Assembly: GCA_025266875.1 (NCBI GenBank) | Contig: JALLLT010000030.1 | Location: 124,001-188,000 of the forward strand | Reading direction: 5' to 3' | DNA: 64,000 nt | Source of the DNA: Fennellomyces sp. T-0311 | Lineage: Eukaryota; Mucoromycota; Mucoromycetes; Mucorales; Lichtheimiaceae | In this document: positions 60,124-64,000 of the stretch, piece after piece | Numbering within the stretch: the first letter of the stretch is position 1 | Layout: every line of letters starts with the position of its first letter | Notes under the pieces: generated by a model | Database searches by the model: none | What the model saw: the letters and a program-made list of their open reading frames with translations, nothing else | What the model was told of the DNA's origin: nothing | Program-made: the position numbers and the translations under genes

Positions 60124-61210
60124 ATGTCAACGAATACATTCAACGACCTACAATCCGGTTGGCTGCACAAATTAAGCTGGGTGAACATTCATCGCTCATG
60201 GCGAAAGCGATTCTTCGTGTTGAGCGAGAAAGAATTGCGTTACTATAAGAATCAAGTAATTAGTTACCAGGTTACAAGCCTCCATGGTGCTAACGTCATT
60301 CCTCCAGGGTGATGCCCGATTGGCCGGAACAATCGATCTGAAGCACTACCGAGGCGTCTCTCCCTGCGCAACAAAACTGTCGCCGTGGAGCTTTCGGATA
60401 GAGTCAGGGTGTCGCCACCACTTTAGTCATATTCTGTATGCCGACACCGAAGCTGATAGAGATGTATGGATGCGCAAAATCCGAGCACACATTTTGAAGC
60501 AGTCCGGCGAACACGATTGTCACTTCAGCCCTAGCAACAACAGCAGCAGTAGCGACTTGCGGCAATCGATAGCAACCAACGACAGTGTACTAGACAAGTG
60601 GCTCGAGCGACTGGATTTGCAAGAGTCAAGCAAAGAGAAGAAGCAGGCTTCTTCGCCCACGTGGCAGCCACGCTCGATTTCGACGTCGTTACCACACCAC
60701 ATACCTCACAACAACTCAACCATCAGTTGCTATGATTTCCCGGACAACTCGTCTTCCTCAGGATCCTCGGTGACAGTGTCGCCGTCGTCGTACGAGAACA
60801 ATCAGCGAACATCCATGCTCGCCAACGCCTTTGCTCTTAATGCACAGACTCGATTAAGGAGGTGGGGGACCACCACATCAGTTGCATCTGAGCGCTATCC
60901 ATTATCGCCTACGCCTACGCCTACGCCATCTTCGCCACAATCGACTTTTGAAACCAGTATACACCGCGATAGCGAGTGGTCTGCATTGGATCTTTTCCAT
61001 TTTGAGGAAGATACTGCATGCAGACCGACAACTCACACGGACACTCGTCATGCAGTTTACGTCGCTGCAAATAATAATAGACGTAGTTCGATGGAACTTT
61101 CTTCTTTGCCACCCTCTTTACCACCGCCCACATCGCCCCTTCCCCCACCGCCAAGAGCAACCGTGCATCGTCGGCTATCTGAGCACACTCATCATTATAC
61201 ATCATTATAA
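60124..61210 (+). CDS. PH-domain protein with low-complexity C terminus
   Basis: Two exons (60124-60255, 60308-61210) give 344 residues. Residues 8-125 form a pleckstrin homology domain: SGWLHKLSWVNIHRSWRKRFFVLSEKELRYYKNQ, then AGTIDLKHYRGVSPC, FRIESGCRHHFSHILYADTEADRDVWMRKIRAHI, with the invariant Trp near the end (VWM). Its N-terminal basic strand (RSWRKRFF) is where phosphoinositides usually bind. The rest is Ser/Pro/Thr-rich, with a TPTPTPTPSSP run and PPSLPPPTSPLPPPPR near the end, possible SH3 ligands. A cortical adaptor role is inferred. It starts only 73 bp after the previous stop on the same strand. Confidence 0.85.
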
Positions 61211-61673
61211 TTAAATCTATTTTTTTTGTCCGCGGCACTGGTTGCCTTCCCCGAAAAACACATCATGTTCATTTGGATAATAAACAAATAATAAAGGCTA
61301 CGTGAACGAAAGTAACCTTTTTTCTGCTGATGGCAGCAGGAAATGTCACATGATATGATTTGGCTGGAGATGATGCCTTTTTTTCCCTCGTCGGTCCGAG
61401 GATTGTGCCGCTTAATTTTACTATGCGCGCTTGACAGACATAGATATTGTACCATCTAAGTGCTTTTGAACTTCCCATGAATGTATACACAATTTCCTTT
61501 CGTGTACAATGAGCGTACTGCAATTAGACAAACATTATAAACATGGCACAGCTCGTTTCCTAGGTAATCATCATATCGCCCCAGCAACATCGTGTGTGCA
61601 ACTACTATTGTGCATATAAGGCAAAAAAAGCTGACAGATGGCACCATAATCTGAAGTGCTTCAGATTCATGTC
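61211..61673. other. Intergenic region, no gene seen
   Basis: AT-rich sequence of about 460 bp between two plus-strand genes. Short frames on the minus strand are not supported. Confidence 0.5.
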
Positions 61674-63531
61674 ATGGAACCAGTGTCTCCTTCTCCACAT
61701 CAAAGCAAAGGAAATCATGGTATCGAAAAGTACGGCAATTCATTTTCAGCGAAGTCTTTTGATTGGCTAGATGCATTATGCATTGGGTTAACAATTGAAT
61801 GCGGGGTCCACCGAATCGCTTTTGCTCTTTACCCAAATGAAAAGCATCTTTTCCAAGAAAATCACTCCAACAACAATCACGACCAATGTGGGCAAGTTGC
61901 AGTCATGACATTTGGCCGAGAAATGGACATTGACGTATTAGGAATGGAAACAGAGAAGGCGACTGATCCTGCATTGCAAGAGGTTGATTGGTCTTTGATT
62001 TTCCAAATTTGCGATGTGGTAAACAACACGGAGCTAGGCGCCAAAGAGGCTCGGAAGTTGCTGCAAAAGAAGATGCTTTCAAGCGAGCCGCAGACACAAG
62101 TGCTTGCGTTGGAGGTAGATATCAAATTATAAATCTTATTATCGTGAGAGCCTAAACTAAAATATGCACACACTAAAGATACTGGATGCCTTATCTGAGA
62201 ACTGCCGCTCCAAGTTCCAAGGTATGATAAGCGTGCTTCCCCCAAAAATTAGAATTAACAAGAAGAGAGCGGAAAAGGCTAACACATGATGGTAGCTCAA
62301 CTGGGTGCAAAGTCTTTCGCTGAGGATTTGGACACTTTAGTAGTCTCGAAGGTATGTAACATCAAATAACACGGACGCTGGAAGGATAGGGGTTCGAAAT
62401 AAGGGGATTTCTTTGGTTAACGTGCTAAAAAATAACGATAGTCGTCGGATGATCGGGTTCATAGCGTGCTTGTCCGTTGCTTGCAGAACTGGATAAGTCG
62501 CGGCGGTGCAGACGGCTCATTAGTAGGCGTACAGCGGGTGTACGATAAGTTGATGATGGGTCAGCCTGGTACAAGAGGACGTGGCACAGGATCTCGGTTC
62601 AGAGCCGCGGGGAATGCCCAGCCGCCGGTAAGTAACTATTGCCAAGCAACCGCAAGACGGAATAATAATCCCGGACACGATTTCGACTCCTTAGCAACCC
62701 GCGTTACATCAGCCGGTGGACGCGATGAACGATGTGCTACTGGCCAAGAATAATGCGCAATTGTTTTCACAAACACTGTCGTTCACGGACCCGACTCAAG
62801 AGGACATCACGAAACATGAGCTTATACAGGTAGACAAGGCGAGGGGTATTATTGACAATCCTAAAAAGACTAATGTTGGGGTGTTTCAAGGAATTTTACG
62901 GCAAATGCAAAATGTTCCAGAGAATCATATCAGGCCATCTCGAAACGTGCAGTGACTCGGACGTCATATGTGAGTAACGGTCGGGGTGCCGCAAATAATA
63001 ATCACAATGTGTAACACTAAACTTTACGCAAGCCTCGCTATTGGAGGCGAATAGTGAGCTTGTTACCAGCTTCAAAGCTTACGATGATATGCTGGAGCGG
63101 CGTGCCCTGAGCGAGGCAACCACCAATTCCGAGACACTGCACAATCGTAGCACTCGGCAGGTTCGGAAGAAGTGAAGCATTGAGGCGGAGAAACCACTCA
63201 CTTTTTTATTTCATTAGGAGGACGGGGAACAGGCAGGAGCACCATCAGGCGCAGGTGGAAGCGGTAGTGGCACGGGCTACAGCAACAACAACATCAGCAG
63301 TAGCAACCACGAGCAGCCCGCAGCCCGAGCGCCTGTCATTGCAGAGGACCCGTTCGATCCATTTTCTGACACGAATCAAGTGCCTGAAGGACACTCATCG
63401 TCGGATGCAGGGTAAGAAAGTTGCCTAAAAAGACAAGAGTTGTTTATTTTATATACTAACCGAGGGCATTTGCAGCAGCCACAGCGTTAACCTGCCCCCG
63501 CCGCTGACCCCTCAGAGACTACATCAGTAGT
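61674..63531 (+). CDS. VHS/GAT-domain sorting adaptor (TOM1/Lsb5-like)
   Basis: The VHS domain is clear: TEKATDPALQEVDWSLIFQICDVVNNTELGAKEARKLLQKKM, then SEPQTQVLALE joined to ILDALSENCRSKFQ, AQLGAKSFAEDLDTLVVSK, and LVGVQRVYDKLMMG. A helical GAT-like part follows (AMNDVLLAKNNAQLFSQTLS, ASLLEANSELVTSFKAYDDMLERRALSEATTN), then a Gly/Ser/Asn-rich linker and PVIAEDPFDPFSD, an acidic DPF-type motif that could bind clathrin adaptors. It ends PPPLTPQRLHQ. The stop is at 63529-63531. The N terminus is uncertain: the frame is open from 61674, adding about 90 residues before the VHS domain, while an internal Met (about 61925-61945) would give a usual start. Several introns of 55-80 nt are needed. Ubiquitin/actin-linked endosomal sorting is the family role. 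Confidence 0.8.
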
Positions 63532-64000
63532 TTATAAAAAAGAGGGTTGTTGTTGTGTGTGAGAGATATACAAGGGTGAGAGAGTAGATCCCCACCCGAG
63601 TGTAACCTGGTGCGCGCGCATATGTATATTGTCAACAGCAAATAGTTCACCGAACTGCTACGCTGCCCTAAACCTTCTTTTTTTAAAATCTTTTTTTGAA
63701 CGACTGTTTCGTCCTCTTTTCTTCTTTCCTTTCGCCCCTTCTCTTCCGCTCCCCTTTTTTTTATCGCTTCCTCTCCTCCTCCCCCTCGCCGCCGCCCCCT
63801 TACTACTTGAGCCCTCGCTCGTTTCCTATCTTATTATAATATTACTTCCTGTCCGCTCCGTCGGATCAAAGCCCTTGGCTGCGTGTTGTGTGTGTGTGTG
63901 TGTGTGCGTGCGTGCGTCGTGTGTAGCGTCTGTGTGCAAGTGCGTGTCGGGGTTCTTACTGTGCTTTGCTGGCCCTGAGACAACAACCCGCTGGCCAAGT
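63532..64000. other. Pyrimidine-rich tract and GT microsatellite, right edge
   Basis: 63680-63830 is dominated by C and T, and 63889-63930 by GT/GC repeats. No coding frame is seen. It could be 3' UTR of the VHS gene plus the promoter/5' UTR of a gene beyond the edge. Confidence 0.5.

Noticed and set aside
62385..62410. GGTTCGAA B-box-like word
   Set aside because: Lies inside an intron of the VHS gene without a tRNA fold around it.

Overview
This window is nuclear DNA from a filamentous, early-diverging fungus. Nearly every gene is split by short GT-AG introns of about 40-120 nt with compact intergenic spacing, and the conserved proteins are fungal housekeeping types. The closest fit is Mucoromycota (probably Mucorales). 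That placement is inferred from gene style, the scaffold protein content and a Fanzor-like relic; no marker gene proves it. No rRNA, tRNA or CRISPR was found.

Layout. 1-275: C-terminal end of an unidentified gene. 460-1705 (-): DCC1. 1.7-4.8 kb: gene-poor, with a Gcn4-type site and TATA box just before PDX1/SNZ (4911-6108), followed by mitochondrial 3-oxoacyl-ACP synthase (6291-7956) and a NIPSNAP-like protein (8426-9783, -). After a gene-poor stretch come the queuosine salvage protein (11427-12610, -), a Dpb3/CHRAC histone-fold protein (13294-13945) and UTP6 (13970-16569, -). 17.4-19.3 kb holds a decayed Fanzor/TnpB-like ORF. Then an ITFG1/TIP FG-GAP membrane protein (20406-23199), NADP-isocitrate dehydrogenase (23492-25252), RhoGDI (26763-27766), mitochondrial L7/L12 (27998-28730, -), NOT3/5 (29298-31759, -), eRF3 (32637-34778), a Rab4-type GTPase (35054-36140), a Bem1/Scd2 scaffold (36252-38170, -), a membrane-anchored septin-like protein without GTP-binding motifs (39114-41183), glycerol-3-phosphate dehydrogenase (42766-44070, -), an amino-alcohol phosphotransferase (44252-45790) and proteasome RPN3 (45893-47940, -).

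The most unusual region is 48.8-56.8 kb. A C2H2/C2HC zinc-finger gene appears to carry two different DNA transposons inside two of its introns. One is a 3.66-kb Tc1/mariner-like element (25-bp inverted repeats, TA target site, apparently complete multi-exon DDE transposase). The other is a 1.5-kb CACTA-type element (11-bp CACTA termini, 3-bp CAT duplication, subterminal repeats, unknown cargo ORF). The host exons keep a compatible reading phase across both. The right end holds a zinc-finger protein of unknown role (58097-60051), a PH-domain protein (60124-61210) and a VHS/GAT-type sorting adaptor (61674-63531).

Common themes: polarity and membrane traffic (RhoGDI, Bem1, Rab4, PH, VHS-GAT), mitochondrial function (KAS, L7/L12, NIPSNAP) and glycerolipid synthesis. 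GPD and the phosphotransferase are divergent genes sharing a 181-bp promoter. Exon borders were read by eye from splice motifs, phase and family similarity. Where all exons were summed (DCC1, PDX1, KAS, QNG1, IDH, RhoGDI, MRPL12, eRF3, Rab4) the total is a multiple of three.
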